Source of the DNA: Pyrinomonadaceae bacterium
Lineage (GTDB): Bacteria; Acidobacteriota; Blastocatellia; Pyrinomonadales; Pyrinomonadaceae
Reading direction: 5' to 3'
DNA: 64,000 nucleotides
NCBI GenBank assembly: GCA_021463165.1
Contig: JAJTWY010000015.1
Location: 1 to 64,000 of the forward strand
Shown: positions 24,871-34,606 of the stretch, in pieces
Layout of the letters: each line of letters starts with the position of its first letter
How positions within the stretch are numbered: position 1 is the first letter of the stretch
Made by a program: the position numbers and the translations under genes
The notes under the pieces: generated by a model
The model's input: the letters and a program-made list of their open reading frames with translations, nothing else
The model's database searches: none
Told to the model about the DNA's origin: nothing

Positions 24871-27171
24871 TCATCCAATGCTTCCGAACCTTACATTTTT
24901 GTCAGAGCGAGCGATGCGGATCATCGTGGCGGTCTCGGGAGACGTGCGTTTTTCGGTGAGGTAATATTCGGCTTCCTTCCGGGCGGCGATGAGGAGTTCG
25001 AGATCGCGGGCGATGTTGCCCAGCTTGAAATTTTGAATGCCGGATTGCCTCGTTCCCAGGATCTCGCCCTGGCCGCGTATCTCGAGGTCTTTTTCGGCTA
25101 TCTTGAAACCATCCGACGTATCCTCCATTATTCCGAGCCGTTCCTTGGCGACGGCAGTTTTCTTGTGGTCGGTGAGCAGTACGCAATAGCTCTGATCGCA
25201 GCCGCGACCGACGCGGCCACGAAGCTGATGAAGCTGCGAGAGGCCGAAGCGTTCGGCGTGTTCGATGATCATTAGAGACGCGTTGGGAACATCGACGCCG
25301 ACCTCGATGACGGTGGTCGAGACAAGGATCTGTATCGTCCCGTCGACGAAGTTCTTCATGATCTCGTCTTTTTCCGCGGCTTTCATTCTCCCGTGGAGCA
25401 GGCCGACATTGTAGTGCGGGAATATTCGGGTACGGAGGTCGTCGTACATCTTCGTTGCGGCCTTGAGGTCCATCTTCTCCGATTCCTCGATAAGCGGATA
25501 TACGATGTAAACCTGACGGCCGAGTGCGATCTCGCGGTCGATGCCGCGATAGACGCCTTCGCGTTTGTCCTCACCAACGACAACGGTCCTGACCGGGGTT
25601 CGGCCCGGCGGCAGTTCGTCGATGATCGATACGTCGAGGTCACCGTAAACAGTCATCGCGAGCGAACGCGGGATCGGCGTTGCCGTCATTACCAGGATAT
25701 CGGGATTCGTTCCCAAGGCTTTTAATTGGGCACGCTGAAGGACGCCAAAGCGGTGCTGTTCGTCGATAACGGCAAGCCCGAGCCGAGCGAATTTTATCGA
25801 GTCCTGAATAATGGCGTGGGTTCCGATCACGAAGTCGATCTCGCCCGCGGCCAGGGCGGCGTGAAGTTTGCGCTTTTCCGTAGCTTTTGTGCTCCCAACG
25901 ATCATTTCAACGCGGTAGCCCGAGCCATCGAAAATTTTTCGTGCATTTCGAATGTGCTGTTCGGCGAGGATCTCGGTAGGGGCCATCAGAGCCGCCTGAT
26001 AACCGTTCTCCATCGCGGCAAACGCTGTGAGGAAAGCTACGATCGTTTTGCCGCTGCCGACGTCGCCCTGTATGAGGCGATTCATCGGCTCGTCGGACTT
26101 GAGATCGGCGAATATCTCGCCTATCACCCTCTTCTGGGCGCCTGTCAAAGCGAAAGGGAGCAGGTCTTTTAGCCGGTGCCGAGTCGGGTCGGTGATCTCG
26201 ATCACCGTGCCTTTCGGTTCTCGTCGGCGTTCACCGCGGAGCAGCTGCATCGACACTGAAAGCCAAAAGAATTCCTCGAAGATCAGACGGCGGTGCGCAG
26301 GGCTTCGGAACATCGCATAGGCGGACAGCGATGTCGTCTCGGGCGGAAAATGTATCTCGCGGAGGGCTTGAGCTCGGCTGATAAGTTTGTGACGGCGGAG
26401 TACGTCTGCAGGCAAGTGCTCGGGCACTGAATCTGGATCAAGGTCTCTTGTGATGCTGAAAATGATCTCGCGGAGCCGTTTCGTCTGAAATTGCCCCAGT
26501 TTTCGATAGACCGGAACTGCGCGGCCGCTGTGAATGATCGCCAGTTCGGGGCTGGCGTTGTCTTCTTCTAGGTCATCAAGCTTTTCGACGGTCGGCGTCG
26601 GTGATGATCCACTCGGTCCGGCGTCCGGCCAGAGCCCCGGGTCGATATCCGGAAGGATCTCAAGCTCTTCAGGTTTGTTCACCAACAGGGCGAACGTGTT
26701 TCGCCGCTCATCGCGTTCCCACTTTCCATATGCAACAAAACGCGTGTTCTGTGTAAATCGTTCCTGGTAGTATGCGACGATCCGTTCTGCGGCCTTTCCG
26801 GAAACAAACCATTTGACAACGACGGGCCGTTGTTTGCGGGCAACGTCGGCGCCGCTGATCTCGAAGATATAGAGCGGAGGCTGACGCGGACCACGATTTT
26901 TCCCAACGCGATAGCCGCCCGAAACCTTAACTATCAATTCAACCGCCGCTTCCATCCCATCTTCGATGACATCGATCGAAAGCATGTTCGAGCGGTCTTC
27001 ATAGCGGGCGGGAAAGTAGTTGAGTAGATCTTCGACGGTCACGTGTTCGATGTTGGTTCGGTCGGCGTGTGAGGCAAGGGCGATGGCGAGTTTGCGCGAC
27101 AGAGCCGAACTCAGGCCCACGATCCCGTGGTGGCTGAGTTCAATTATTGGCGTGTCCAGGCGAACGGGCAT
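24871..27171 (-). CDS. recG: ATP-dependent DNA helicase RecG
   Basis: The 766-residue RecG remodels stalled forks and Holliday junctions. It has an N-terminal wedge/OB domain, Walker A GDVGSGKT, DEQH box (VIDEQHRFGV), motif III MTATPIPRS and the C-terminal TRG region (QLRGRVGRG). An insert with Pro/Ser/Glu (DAGPSGSSPTPTVEKLDDLEE, residues about 185-205) interrupts the N-terminal domain and looks like a lineage-specific linker. The gene is transcribed away from rsmD with a 142-bp gap downstream. Confidence 0.96.
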   Translation of the reverse strand: MPVRLDTPIIELSHHGIVGLSSALSRKLAIALASHADRTNIEHVTVEDLLNYFPARYEDRSNMLSIDVIEDGMEAAVELIVKVSGGYRVGKNRGPRQPPLYIFEISGADVARKQRPVVVKWFVSGKAAERIVAYYQERFTQNTRFVAYGKWERDERRNTFALLVNKPEELEILPDIDPGLWPDAGPSGSSPTPTVEKLDDLEEDNASPELAIIHSGRAVPVYRKLGQFQTKRLREIIFSITRDLDPDSVPEHLPADVLRRHKLISRAQALREIHFPPETTSLSAYAMFRSPAHRRLIFEEFFWLSVSMQLLRGERRREPKGTVIEITDPTRHRLKDLLPFALTGAQKRVIGEIFADLKSDEPMNRLIQGDVGSGKTIVAFLTAFAAMENGYQAALMAPTEILAEQHIRNARKIFDGSGYRVEMIVGSTKATEKRKLHAALAAGEIDFVIGTHAIIQDSIKFARLGLAVIDEQHRFGVLQRAQLKALGTNPDILVMTATPIPRSLAMTVYGDLDVSIIDELPPGRTPVRTVVVGEDKREGVYRGIDREIALGRQVYIVYPLIEESEKMDLKAATKMYDDLRTRIFPHYNVGLLHGRMKAAEKDEIMKNFVDGTIQILVSTTVIEVGVDVPNASLMIIEHAERFGLSQLHQLRGRVGRGCDQSYCVLLTDHKKTAVAKERLGIMEDTSDGFKIAEKDLEIRGQGEILGTRQSGIQNFKLGNIARDLELLIAARKEAEYYLTEKRTSPETATMIRIARSDKNVRFGSIG

Positions 27172-27244
27172 TGGGCGGATTTTATCATACTGACCATTCC
27201 GTACCGGTCGAGAAGGCGGCGGTGATCGAGACCAACTATCCGCA

Positions 27245-27952
27245 CTAGGTCACGTCTAATCTGAATGGATTGAAATCGGTATCTCTATCAAAATAATCTT
27301 CATGCTCGGCACGTTTCAGGAATCCGACGATCTGGTAGGTGAATGGCGTCGCCAGAATCTCCCAAAACACCTTGATGAAATAGTTGCCGATCATTACGCT
27401 CACCACCTGTTCGGTCGACCATGTTCCCAGGAAGGCTATCGGGTAGAAGATCAGGCTGTCAACAGCCTCGCCCGCGAAGGTCGAGCCGATGGTCCTCATC
27501 CAGAGATACTTGCCGTTCGTGAGAAGTTTCATCTTGGCCAGAACGAAAGAGTTTACAAATTCGCCGAGCCAGAATGCTGTAAGTGAGGCGAGGACGATGC
27601 GCCATGTCTGGCCAAAGATCGTATTGACGGCGGCCTGCGACTCGGGCGACATCGTGTGGGCAGCCGGCAGGCTCGTAACGGCAAATGCCATCAGCGACGC
27701 AAATATGAGGGAGCCAAAGCCCGCCCAGATGACCTTTCGCGACCGGGCGTAGCCATAAACTTCGGTCAGAATATCCCCGAAGAGATAGCTTAGCGGGAAA
27801 AACAAAACGCCGGTGCCAAAAATATACTCGCCATAGAAAGGTAAGTTCACGGACGAGACCTTGTGAACCCCGATCAAGTTCGCGCAGAGGAGGACCGCTA
27901 CGAAGGCCGCCATGATCAGGTCGTAATATTTGTAATGTCGGTCGGACGTCAT
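27245..27952 (-). CDS. Queuosine precursor transporter (YhhQ/QPTR family)
   Basis: The 235-residue membrane protein has six to seven helices and belongs to the DUF165/YhhQ family, which imports queuosine precursors such as preQ0/preQ1 in characterised bacteria. Family hallmarks include FPLSYLFGDILTEVYGYARSR and the conserved VNSFVLAKMK and GSTFAGEAVDSLIFYPIAF segments. The start at 27952 is chosen because the first helix follows; the open frame runs 36 codons further. It lies downstream of rpsT, beyond its terminator. Confidence 0.9.
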   Translation of the reverse strand: MTSDRHYKYYDLIMAAFVAVLLCANLIGVHKVSSVNLPFYGEYIFGTGVLFFPLSYLFGDILTEVYGYARSRKVIWAGFGSLIFASLMAFAVTSLPAAHTMSPESQAAVNTIFGQTWRIVLASLTAFWLGEFVNSFVLAKMKLLTNGKYLWMRTIGSTFAGEAVDSLIFYPIAFLGTWSTEQVVSVMIGNYFIKVFWEILATPFTYQIVGFLKRAEHEDYFDRDTDFNPFRLDVT

Positions 27953-28062
27953 GATGCGAGAGATTGTAGCAGAAAAGCGTAAAAGCACGGGGCGTGGCGA
28001 AGCGGATCCATATCTCGCCCCGATGTACTGACTGGTTGCGAGTGCTAACGCGATCAACACGC

Positions 28063-28089
28063 AAAAAGACTGTCTTGTGAGACAGTCTT
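28063..28089 (-). terminator. Intrinsic terminator after rpsT
   Basis: On the minus strand a perfect 10-bp stem (AAGACTGTCT/AGACAGTCTT) with a 4-nt loop runs into a short T tract. It starts 26 bp after the rpsT stop. Confidence 0.85.
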
Positions 28090-28114
28090 CCTCGAAACCA
28101 AATTGATGCTGGCT

Positions 28115-28378
28115 TTAAGCCATTTTGTTGACGTGTTTGGTCAGCCGCGATTTGTAGCGGGCCGCGGTATTCTTATGGATAATGCCTTTGTTCACCGCTT
28201 TGTCGATCAGCGATACGGTGGGGAAAAGCAGGTCGGTGCTCGCCGCCTTATCATGGCTTGCCACCGCCGAACGCAGCTTCTTGATCGAGGTTCGCAGTTT
28301 GCTGCGGTTGCTGCGGTTGATCTCGTTCTTCTTTATCGTCTGTCTGACGCGTTTTTCTGCAGATTTATGATTCGCCAT
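28115..28378 (-). CDS. rpsT: 30S ribosomal protein S20
   Basis: The 87-residue protein is very basic and matches S20 throughout (MANHKSAEKRVRQTIKKNE, then SKLRTSIKKL and the C-terminal NTAARYKSRLTKHVNKM). S20 binds the 5' domain of 16S rRNA early in 30S assembly. It has its own terminator downstream. Confidence 0.97.
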   Translation of the reverse strand: MANHKSAEKRVRQTIKKNEINRSNRSKLRTSIKKLRSAVASHDKAASTDLLFPTVSLIDKAVNKGIIHKNTAARYKSRLTKHVNKMA

Positions 28379-28487
28379 CGTTTTAACTTAAGCCTTGCAA
28401 GACAAACTCCAAATAATAGATATTTGAGCGAGGGTTGTCAAATCGGAGACTCAAGATAGCTCTCGGTGATCATGGCGATCCGTCGAT

Positions 28488-28640
28488 CTAGAACGTGCTC
28501 TCAATAAGATATCTGAGCAGAGATCTTTCCTCCATATCGCCGCACGCACAGGTGTAAGTAGGGATAAACGCCATCGCCGTGATGACGAGTGCAGATAGGA
28601 CGCCGATCGCGAGAATGATCCTTTTGCCAGTCAATCGCAT
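28488..28640 (-). CDS. 50-residue membrane/exported peptide
   Basis: This is a short gene with a single hydrophobic segment (KRIILAIGVLSALVITAMAF, residues 6-25), then YTCACGD with two cysteines and a polar helical tail (ERSLLRYLIESTF). It is either a membrane-anchored peptide or a secreted one with a signal sequence. No family is recognised. It starts 28 bp after the DnaJ-like gene on the same strand, so it could be co-transcribed with it. Confidence 0.5.
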   Translation of the reverse strand: MRLTGKRIILAIGVLSALVITAMAFIPTYTCACGDMEERSLLRYLIESTF

Positions 28641-28668
28641 AACTCTAGTCTATATCATTTTGCCACAT

Positions 28669-29475
28669 TTATCTTTCAAATCTCGATGCGATCGTGTGCA
28701 TCATATCGACGAAGAACGTGACTATCGGTGGATAAAAGAGAAATTCGGGTTTAAGATTCTCCGAAAAAAGCGGAAATCTCGAGTCCGGCGAGATGAACTG
28801 ATAGCCGATCACGAGGCCGATCCCGAGTGCAAGCAGTATAGCTCCGATGACGGCGGCCGCGGCGGCGAGACGGGAAACTGGTTTTTCCTTTCGCTCATTG
28901 TCATCAAGTATCGACTCATGAATATCGTCATCGGGCTGCGTGAATCGCTCAAAACCATCACGGACGCGTCCGATGATGTGTATGATGCCGACGATGAAGA
29001 GCGAAACGATGATAATTCGGCCCAAAATGTCTGAATCAAAAAAGATCCGCGGCCTCAGCGCGGTCGTAAGCAGACAACCCAGGATGAGTGCCACCAACGG
29101 GTAAACGACCTTCTGAAACGCCATCGCTTCCTTGCGCTCTTCGGCGATCATGCGGTCGATGATGTCGTTGTAGCGTTTTTCGTAAACCATCTGCCGCCAG
29201 CGGCGGGCATGCGGGTTTGCCGAATCAATGAACGAATCCGCAAAGCCGTTCGACCTGAAGCGGGCATCGGCCATTCGCTGATCGTATTTTATTCGCTCCT
29301 TCGGATTGCCGAGCACCTCGTAGGCCTCAGCGATCTCGGCAAATTTTAAGGCCGTCTCTTCGGAGCCCTGGTTCTTGTCGGGGTGCAGCTTGCGAGCGAG
29401 CCTCCGGTAAGCCGATTTTATTTCGGTCCCGGTTGCCTTTGGTGAAACCTTCAGAATGTCGTAGTAATTCACCAT
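28669..29475 (-). CDS. Membrane-anchored J-domain protein
   Basis: This protein has about 268 residues with an N-terminal J-domain (YYDILKVSPKATGTEIKSAY, then the HPD motif in KLHPDKNQGS). It is followed by a linker and about four hydrophobic helices (residues about 120-240). J-domains recruit and stimulate DnaK; a membrane-bound version would bring DnaK to the inner membrane. No Gly/Phe or zinc-finger region is present, so it is not DnaJ itself. The start at 29475 places the J-domain at the N-terminus; the frame is open 12 codons upstream. Confidence 0.85.
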   Translation of the reverse strand: MVNYYDILKVSPKATGTEIKSAYRRLARKLHPDKNQGSEETALKFAEIAEAYEVLGNPKERIKYDQRMADARFRSNGFADSFIDSANPHARRWRQMVYEKRYNDIIDRMIAEERKEAMAFQKVVYPLVALILGCLLTTALRPRIFFDSDILGRIIIVSLFIVGIIHIIGRVRDGFERFTQPDDDIHESILDDNERKEKPVSRLAAAAAVIGAILLALGIGLVIGYQFISPDSRFPLFSENLKPEFLFYPPIVTFFVDMMHTIASRFER

Positions 29476-29693
29476 CGACCAATGATCTGGAGAGCGGGCC
29501 ACGCTAAGCAATACGCGGCCGAAGGGAATTATAACATACCCGTTTTACCGGTCTTCGACGCAGTCTATCTTTAGGCTGCGTAGCCGAGATAAAGACGGTC
29601 CTCTCGATCTGATCTGAAACGGAGTTGGACGTTTCAACCCAACTCTCCACTCGTGCTTCACGTCGTGCGACTATTATTTCGCTGCTTTGCAGC

Positions 29694-31019
29694 TTAGAGA
29701 TCTTGGCCGAGAGCCGCGAAAAGGGCCTGAGCCTTCGTGAGCGTTTCCTGAAATTCGCTTTCGGGATCGCTATCGATGACGATGCCGCCGCCGACGTTGA
29801 AGGTGGCCCGGCCGTTGCGGATCACCATCGTGCGGATCGCGACGCTCAGGTCGGTGCATTCGGGAATGCCGAAGCCTGATGGGATACGGTAGCCGATCGC
29901 TCCCATCGAGAGGCTTCGTCTTGTTGGTTCGAGTTCGTCGATGATCTTCATCGTGCTGATCTTCGGAGCACCGGTGATCGAGCCGCAGGGGAATACGGCT
30001 GTGAGAACATCCGAGAATCGGGCGGTTTCTCTCAATTCGCCCGAAATGGTCGAGACGAGGTGGAAGAAGGTCGGATGTTCTTCGGTCTCACAAAGACGTT
30101 CTACTTTAACGCTGCCGTATTCGCACACTCGGCCGAGGTCGTTGCGGAGCAGATCGACGATCATCGTGTTCTCCGCACGGTCTTTCGGGCTGGCGACGAG
30201 GTCGGCCTTAAGTCGGGCGTCGTGTTCGGAGTTTTGGCCGCGTTTTCGGGTACCTTTGATCGGGGAAGTTGAGATCGTCCGCAGTGCACCCTCGCCACCG
30301 GTCGGGTTTCTCCCGATCTTGCAGAAGCGTTCGGGCGACGCCGAAACAACCGTTGAATCCTTTCTGGTGATGAACGCGGCGAATGGTGCGGGGTGATCCC
30401 TACGCAGTCGTCGAAAGATTGCTTGGGGCGTAAGTCCAAGGGGGAGGTCGGCTGAAAACTGCTGGGTCAGATTCGTCTGGTACGTGTCTCCGGCCCGTAT
30501 GTATTCCTTGATCGTCTCGATGGCGGCGAGGTATTCAGCTTTGGTGAAATTCGAGACAATAGCCGGAACACCAACGGACGGTTCGGTCATCTCGCCGCAC
30601 CCGGCTCCAAGTATAAGATCGCGAATCCGCCGAGCCCCGGCGGCATCACCAACGATACGGGTCTGGTGTGCATCGTAGTCGTGAATGATCAGAGCATCGA
30701 AAGTAGATATGAATACGTCGGGTTCCGAGGGCCCGGGTTTGTAACGCACCGGGATGCCCAGGATCTTCGGACCCAGCTCGTAGGAGAGCGTGAAGATCGA
30801 CGCCCTATCATCCCTCATCTTCACATCCAGCAGATCGAGCGTTTCAGAAGGGGCCCGCGACGAAACTTCGATCGTTTCGCTTGGGCGGACTCCGACGATC
30901 ATCTGGTGAGAACCCAGATAGTCAACGCCGCAACTGTCGAGAATGCAGACGGGCTCTGTAAGCGACAGCTTGAGCGCGGCTGAGACGAGTTCGTCGGCGG
31001 TTAATGATAGCTCGACCAT
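29694..31019 (-). CDS. pabB: Aminodeoxychorismate synthase component I
   Basis: This chorismate-binding enzyme has about 441 residues and makes aminodeoxychorismate for folate synthesis. Features include the N-terminal anthranilate-synthase-like domain, the YQTNLTQQF segment, SPERFC, and the C-terminal catalytic signatures DLLRNDLGRVCE, FFHLVSTISGEL, FPCGSITGAPKI and AIRTMVI. No glutamine amidotransferase gene (pabA/trpG) is adjacent. ATG 31019 is preferred to an upstream GTG at 31037. Anthranilate synthase TrpE is the alternative, but the length and lack of trp genes favour PabB. Confidence 0.88.
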   Translation of the reverse strand: MVELSLTADELVSAALKLSLTEPVCILDSCGVDYLGSHQMIVGVRPSETIEVSSRAPSETLDLLDVKMRDDRASIFTLSYELGPKILGIPVRYKPGPSEPDVFISTFDALIIHDYDAHQTRIVGDAAGARRIRDLILGAGCGEMTEPSVGVPAIVSNFTKAEYLAAIETIKEYIRAGDTYQTNLTQQFSADLPLGLTPQAIFRRLRRDHPAPFAAFITRKDSTVVSASPERFCKIGRNPTGGEGALRTISTSPIKGTRKRGQNSEHDARLKADLVASPKDRAENTMIVDLLRNDLGRVCEYGSVKVERLCETEEHPTFFHLVSTISGELRETARFSDVLTAVFPCGSITGAPKISTMKIIDELEPTRRSLSMGAIGYRIPSGFGIPECTDLSVAIRTMVIRNGRATFNVGGGIVIDSDPESEFQETLTKAQALFAALGQDL

Positions 31020-31104
31020 CGGCGGCGATTTTATCACGGAAGCAGGCTTTCACTTGAGAGGCGTTTTCGCGTAATATGTTGCCAGCAAAATACTTGCAAA
31101 AAAT

Positions 31105-32574
31105 ATGAATCCAGAACAAAGCGAACGGCAGACGCTGATCCGCGGCCTAGGATTGATCGCCGCAATATCGGTGATCATTGGGAATGTGATCGGTACCGGT
31201 GTCTTTCTCAAGGCACGTGTGATGACCTGTAACGTCGGCGATCCTACGTGGGTGATACTCGCTTGGGTGGCCGCCGGGCTGTTGTCGCTGGCGGGCGCGT
31301 TGACTTACGCCGAGCTGACGGCGATGAAGCCCGAAGCAGCCGGGCCGTACGTTTTTCTACGCGATTCTTACGGGCGTCTTTCGAGCTTTCTGTTTGGATG
31401 GATGCAGATGTTCATCGCCAGGACAGGTGCTCAGGCGAGCGTCGCCGTGGTCTTCGCGATCGCCGTGAACGACTATCTCGGCGGAGCTCTGAAACAAACC
31501 TTATTCGCGACAAACATCGCCGGTTATCCCTATGAGGTCACAACGCTGCAGATAATCGCGGTCGTTGTGATAATTATCTTCACCACCCTGAACTGCCTTT
31601 CGGTCAGAATGAGCGGGCAGATCGCGACTACGCTGACCGGCGTCAAGATCGCTCTTGTTCTGTTTGTCGCCCTGGGGGCTTTCCTTTTTGCGACCGGCGG
31701 ATCGTTCGGTAATTTCTCGCTGATGGACACGTCAGGAACGTGCGAGGGGGTTGCCAGCGCGGTTCGATTCGGGAGCTCCGAATATACGTTCCTCGCGGGA
31801 TTCGGGGCCGCGATGCTCGCCGCACTCTGGGGCTATGATGGATGGGACAATCTTTCCTTCGTTGCGGGCGAGGTCAAGGATCCGGGGCGGAACATTCCTT
31901 TGGCGATCATAGGAAGCGTTGTGCTCATCATCGTTGTCTATGTCGGAGCCCATGTTGCGTACTTCTATATCCTCGATCCAACGGCGATCGCCTCGGTCTC
32001 AAAGGATTCATCTGTAGCAATGGTCGTTGTGAGCAAGTTCTTCGGCGGAGACATCCTAAGCCTTGCGACAGGCGTTGCGGTTGCGATCTTTACGGTCGGG
32101 CTGATGCTCTCGTCGCTCGGTACCCTGCACACATCGATCCTTAGCGCGTCCCGTATCCCCTACGCAATGGCGCAGGATGGGATGATGCTGAAGACATTTG
32201 AGAAGGTCTCGGTGAACTCCGTGCCGATCAACGGAGTGCTTTTCCAGGGCGTTTGGGCGAGCATTCTGGCCCTATCGGGTTCTTTTGACACGCTGACGGA
32301 CTATGTGATCTTTGGTTCCTGGATATTCTATGCCCTGATCACGTCGTCGATATTTGTGTTCCGCCGCAAGTATCCCGATGCCGCGCGTCCTTACAAGGCA
32401 TGGGGCTATCCGGTGGTTCCCATCGTTTTTCTGCTCGTTGCCGGCTGGCTTCTGGTCAATACGATGATGACGGCTCCGCAAAGTTCGTTCATCGGCATCG
32501 GCTTGATCCTGCTCGGACTGCCGATCTACTATTTCCTCAACTCGAAGGGCGGCTCTGACGATAAGAACGGATAA
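31105..32574 (+). CDS. APC-family amino acid permease
   Basis: The 489-residue protein has 12 transmembrane helices and the APC signature in helix 1 (AAISVIIGNVIGTGVFLK). It resembles L-type amino acid transporter and SteT-like exchangers (WGYDGWDNLSFVAGEVKDP). It probably exchanges or imports neutral amino acids with protons or another substrate. The PilZ gene follows after 2 bp, which suggests one transcript. Confidence 0.9.
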   Translation: MNPEQSERQTLIRGLGLIAAISVIIGNVIGTGVFLKARVMTCNVGDPTWVILAWVAAGLLSLAGALTYAELTAMKPEAAGPYVFLRDSYGRLSSFLFGWMQMFIARTGAQASVAVVFAIAVNDYLGGALKQTLFATNIAGYPYEVTTLQIIAVVVIIIFTTLNCLSVRMSGQIATTLTGVKIALVLFVALGAFLFATGGSFGNFSLMDTSGTCEGVASAVRFGSSEYTFLAGFGAAMLAALWGYDGWDNLSFVAGEVKDPGRNIPLAIIGSVVLIIVVYVGAHVAYFYILDPTAIASVSKDSSVAMVVVSKFFGGDILSLATGVAVAIFTVGLMLSSLGTLHTSILSASRIPYAMAQDGMMLKTFEKVSVNSVPINGVLFQGVWASILALSGSFDTLTDYVIFGSWIFYALITSSIFVFRRKYPDAARPYKAWGYPVVPIVFLLVAGWLLVNTMMTAPQSSFIGIGLILLGLPIYYFLNSKGGSDDKNG

Positions 32575-32576
32575 AT

Positions 32577-32906
32577 ATGTCGGTGCAAGACAGGCGAAGC
32601 GGGATCGAAAGGCGATCGAGTAATCGCTACCCGATCGAAGTGGATGTGGAGTGGCAAGGTCCGGGGCCGCGTCATAAAGGCTCGATCAGCGACGTGAGCC
32701 TCGATGGCTGTTTTGTCCTTTGCTCGGGCGATGTCGAAGACGGCGAAGCGATCAGGCTTTTTGTTCCGCTTGCGGACGGGATGAGGGTGGAGTTCACGGG
32801 CCGCGTGGCGAATCACGTGCCCGACATCGGATTCGGACTGAGATTTGATCAGCTTTCGGCGGCGCAGCGTGACGTGCTCGGACGTCTGGTGCGGGGAGCG
32901 AGTTAG
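32577..32906 (+). CDS. PilZ-domain protein
   Basis: The 109-residue protein is a single PilZ domain. The c-di-GMP-binding residues appear as RRSSNRYPIEV at the N-terminus (the RxxxR motif) and DVSLDGCFV (the D/NxSxxG motif). It is therefore a likely c-di-GMP receptor acting on an unknown target. It starts 2 bp after the permease stop; its last 4 bp overlap the 3' end of murE on the other strand. Confidence 0.88.
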   Translation: MSVQDRRSGIERRSSNRYPIEVDVEWQGPGPRHKGSISDVSLDGCFVLCSGDVEDGEAIRLFVPLADGMRVEFTGRVANHVPDIGFGLRFDQLSAAQRDVLGRLVRGAS

Positions 32907-34420
32907 ACCAATTCAGACCTCAGCTCGATCGCCTCGAGGGCAACCTCGCGGTCGTCGAAGTGAAACTTATTTGCATTGACGATCTGATAGGTCTCGTGGC
33001 CTTTGCCCGCGATGATGACGACGTCGTTGGCCCGGGCCGTTCTGACCGCCCTATTGATCGCCTCACGGCGGTCCGGGATCGCCGAATAGTCCTTTCCGGT
33101 CTCTTTAACGCCGATTTCGATCTCTTCGATTATTTTTATCGGGTCTTCGTTTCTTGGATTGTCCGAGGTGATGAAAACGAGATCGCTGTATTCGCCGGCG
33201 ATGCGGCCCATCGGCCGACGCTTGGTCTTATCGCGGTCACCGCCGCAGCCGAAAACCGTGATGATCCTGCCATCTGTGAGGCCGCGAGCAGTTTTGAGCG
33301 TGTTCAAAAGAGCGTCATCCGTGTGAGCGTAGTCCACGATCACGGCAAAGTCGCCGTCGTGTGGAACCCGCTCGAATCGGCCCGGTGCCCCAACGCATTT
33401 CGTTAGGCCCAGCTTGATCGAATCAAGATCGTAGCCAAGCTCCAGCGCGGTCGCCGTCGCGGAGAGCATGTTGTAAACATGTGGGCGGCCGACGAGCGGA
33501 GAGGTGACATTCAGTTCGCCCGCAGGAGTCTTGAGATCGAAGGAAGTGCCGCGGATGAGTGATATCTGAATGTTGGCTGCGGTTATGTCGGCGCCGTTGG
33601 CCCCGGTCGTCGCAGCCTCCGTTTCTGATAACGATGTCGTGACTACGCGGCGGCCTTCCTCCCTCAATTCGCTCGCTAATTTTGCGCCCCATTCGTCGTC
33701 GATGTTGATGACTGCGGAGAGTGGCGTTTCGCCCAACCGGCCGTCGAAGAGTTTTTTCTTCGCGTCGAAATAGTTCTCCATCGTCTCGTGATAATCGAGG
33801 TGATCGCGAGTGAGGTTGGTGAAAACAGCAACCTTGAAACGCAGCCAATCGCAACGGTGGAGATCGATCGCCTGCGACGATGCCTCCATAACGGCCATGG
33901 TGCAGCCTTCGTTGACGGCCTCGCGGAGAAAACGGTTAGTGTCCGATGCCTCCGGCGTTGTGCGGACGGCCTCCTCGCTCCGTTCGCCGATGCGGTATTC
34001 GACGGTTGTGAGCATTGCCGCTTTTTGCTTTGCAGCTTCAGCAAGGGCGAAACAGAGATAGGTCGTCGTCGTTTTGCCGTTGGTGCCGGTCACACCGACC
34101 AGGTCGAGCTGGTGCGAAGGGTTTCCGTTGACCACCGAGGCGGCCTTTGCCAACGCTTCGCGAGCGTTTTTGACCTTGAGCCAAGCGCCGGTAAATCCGG
34201 GTTCCGGATCGTATTCCGAAACGATCCCCGCCGCGCCACGCCGCATTACCTCATCGACAAAGCGATGCCCGTCGACGGTCGCGCCCTTGATGGCAACGAA
34301 CAGAGTTCCACCCTCGGCTTGCCGCGAATCGTGCGTGACCCCCGTGACCTCGGCGTTCTCGTTGCCGAAAAGCTCCGCGTCCAGTTCAAGAGCGACTTTT
34401 TGTGTGGTAATTACTCCCAT
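32903..34420 (-). CDS. murE: UDP-MurNAc-tripeptide synthetase
   Basis: The 505-residue Mur ligase has VTGTNGKTTTTYL (ATP loop), a central ligase domain and the C-terminal DNPRNEDP motif that in characterised MurE proteins selects meso-diaminopimelate. It adds DAP to UDP-MurNAc-L-Ala-D-Glu in cytosolic peptidoglycan synthesis. The gene is isolated from other mur/fts genes. No Shine-Dalgarno is visible; an 87-bp inverted repeat directly abuts the ATG. Confidence 0.95.
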   Translation of the reverse strand: MGVITTQKVALELDAELFGNENAEVTGVTHDSRQAEGGTLFVAIKGATVDGHRFVDEVMRRGAAGIVSEYDPEPGFTGAWLKVKNAREALAKAASVVNGNPSHQLDLVGVTGTNGKTTTTYLCFALAEAAKQKAAMLTTVEYRIGERSEEAVRTTPEASDTNRFLREAVNEGCTMAVMEASSQAIDLHRCDWLRFKVAVFTNLTRDHLDYHETMENYFDAKKKLFDGRLGETPLSAVINIDDEWGAKLASELREEGRRVVTTSLSETEAATTGANGADITAANIQISLIRGTSFDLKTPAGELNVTSPLVGRPHVYNMLSATATALELGYDLDSIKLGLTKCVGAPGRFERVPHDGDFAVIVDYAHTDDALLNTLKTARGLTDGRIITVFGCGGDRDKTKRRPMGRIAGEYSDLVFITSDNPRNEDPIKIIEEIEIGVKETGKDYSAIPDRREAINRAVRTARANDVVIIAGKGHETYQIVNANKFHFDDREVALEAIELRSELV

Positions 34421-34506
34421 TTTCTTTGCGATATCTTTGCGATCTTGGCGACTCTTGCTTGAAAAACTATGTTTTAACGCAAAGACCGCAAGGGACGCAA
34501 AGAAAA
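34420..34506. repeat. CGCAAAG-rich inverted repeat at the murE start
   Basis: An 11-bp perfect outer stem (TTTTCTTTGCG/CGCAAAGAAAA) brackets a region with further CTTTGCG and CGCAAAG copies that can pair internally. It fills the 5' side of murE right up to the ATG. Comparable CGCAAAG repeats are, from memory, common in intergenic DNA of several phyla. Confidence 0.6.
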
Positions 34507-34606
34507 ACCTGAGGCAATTCGCGATTATACGACACGCGATTATTTTCCACGAACATCATCCGTGCGAATTCGTATTACAATGCAGAGACACGGAGGTTAG
34601 CTAGCA

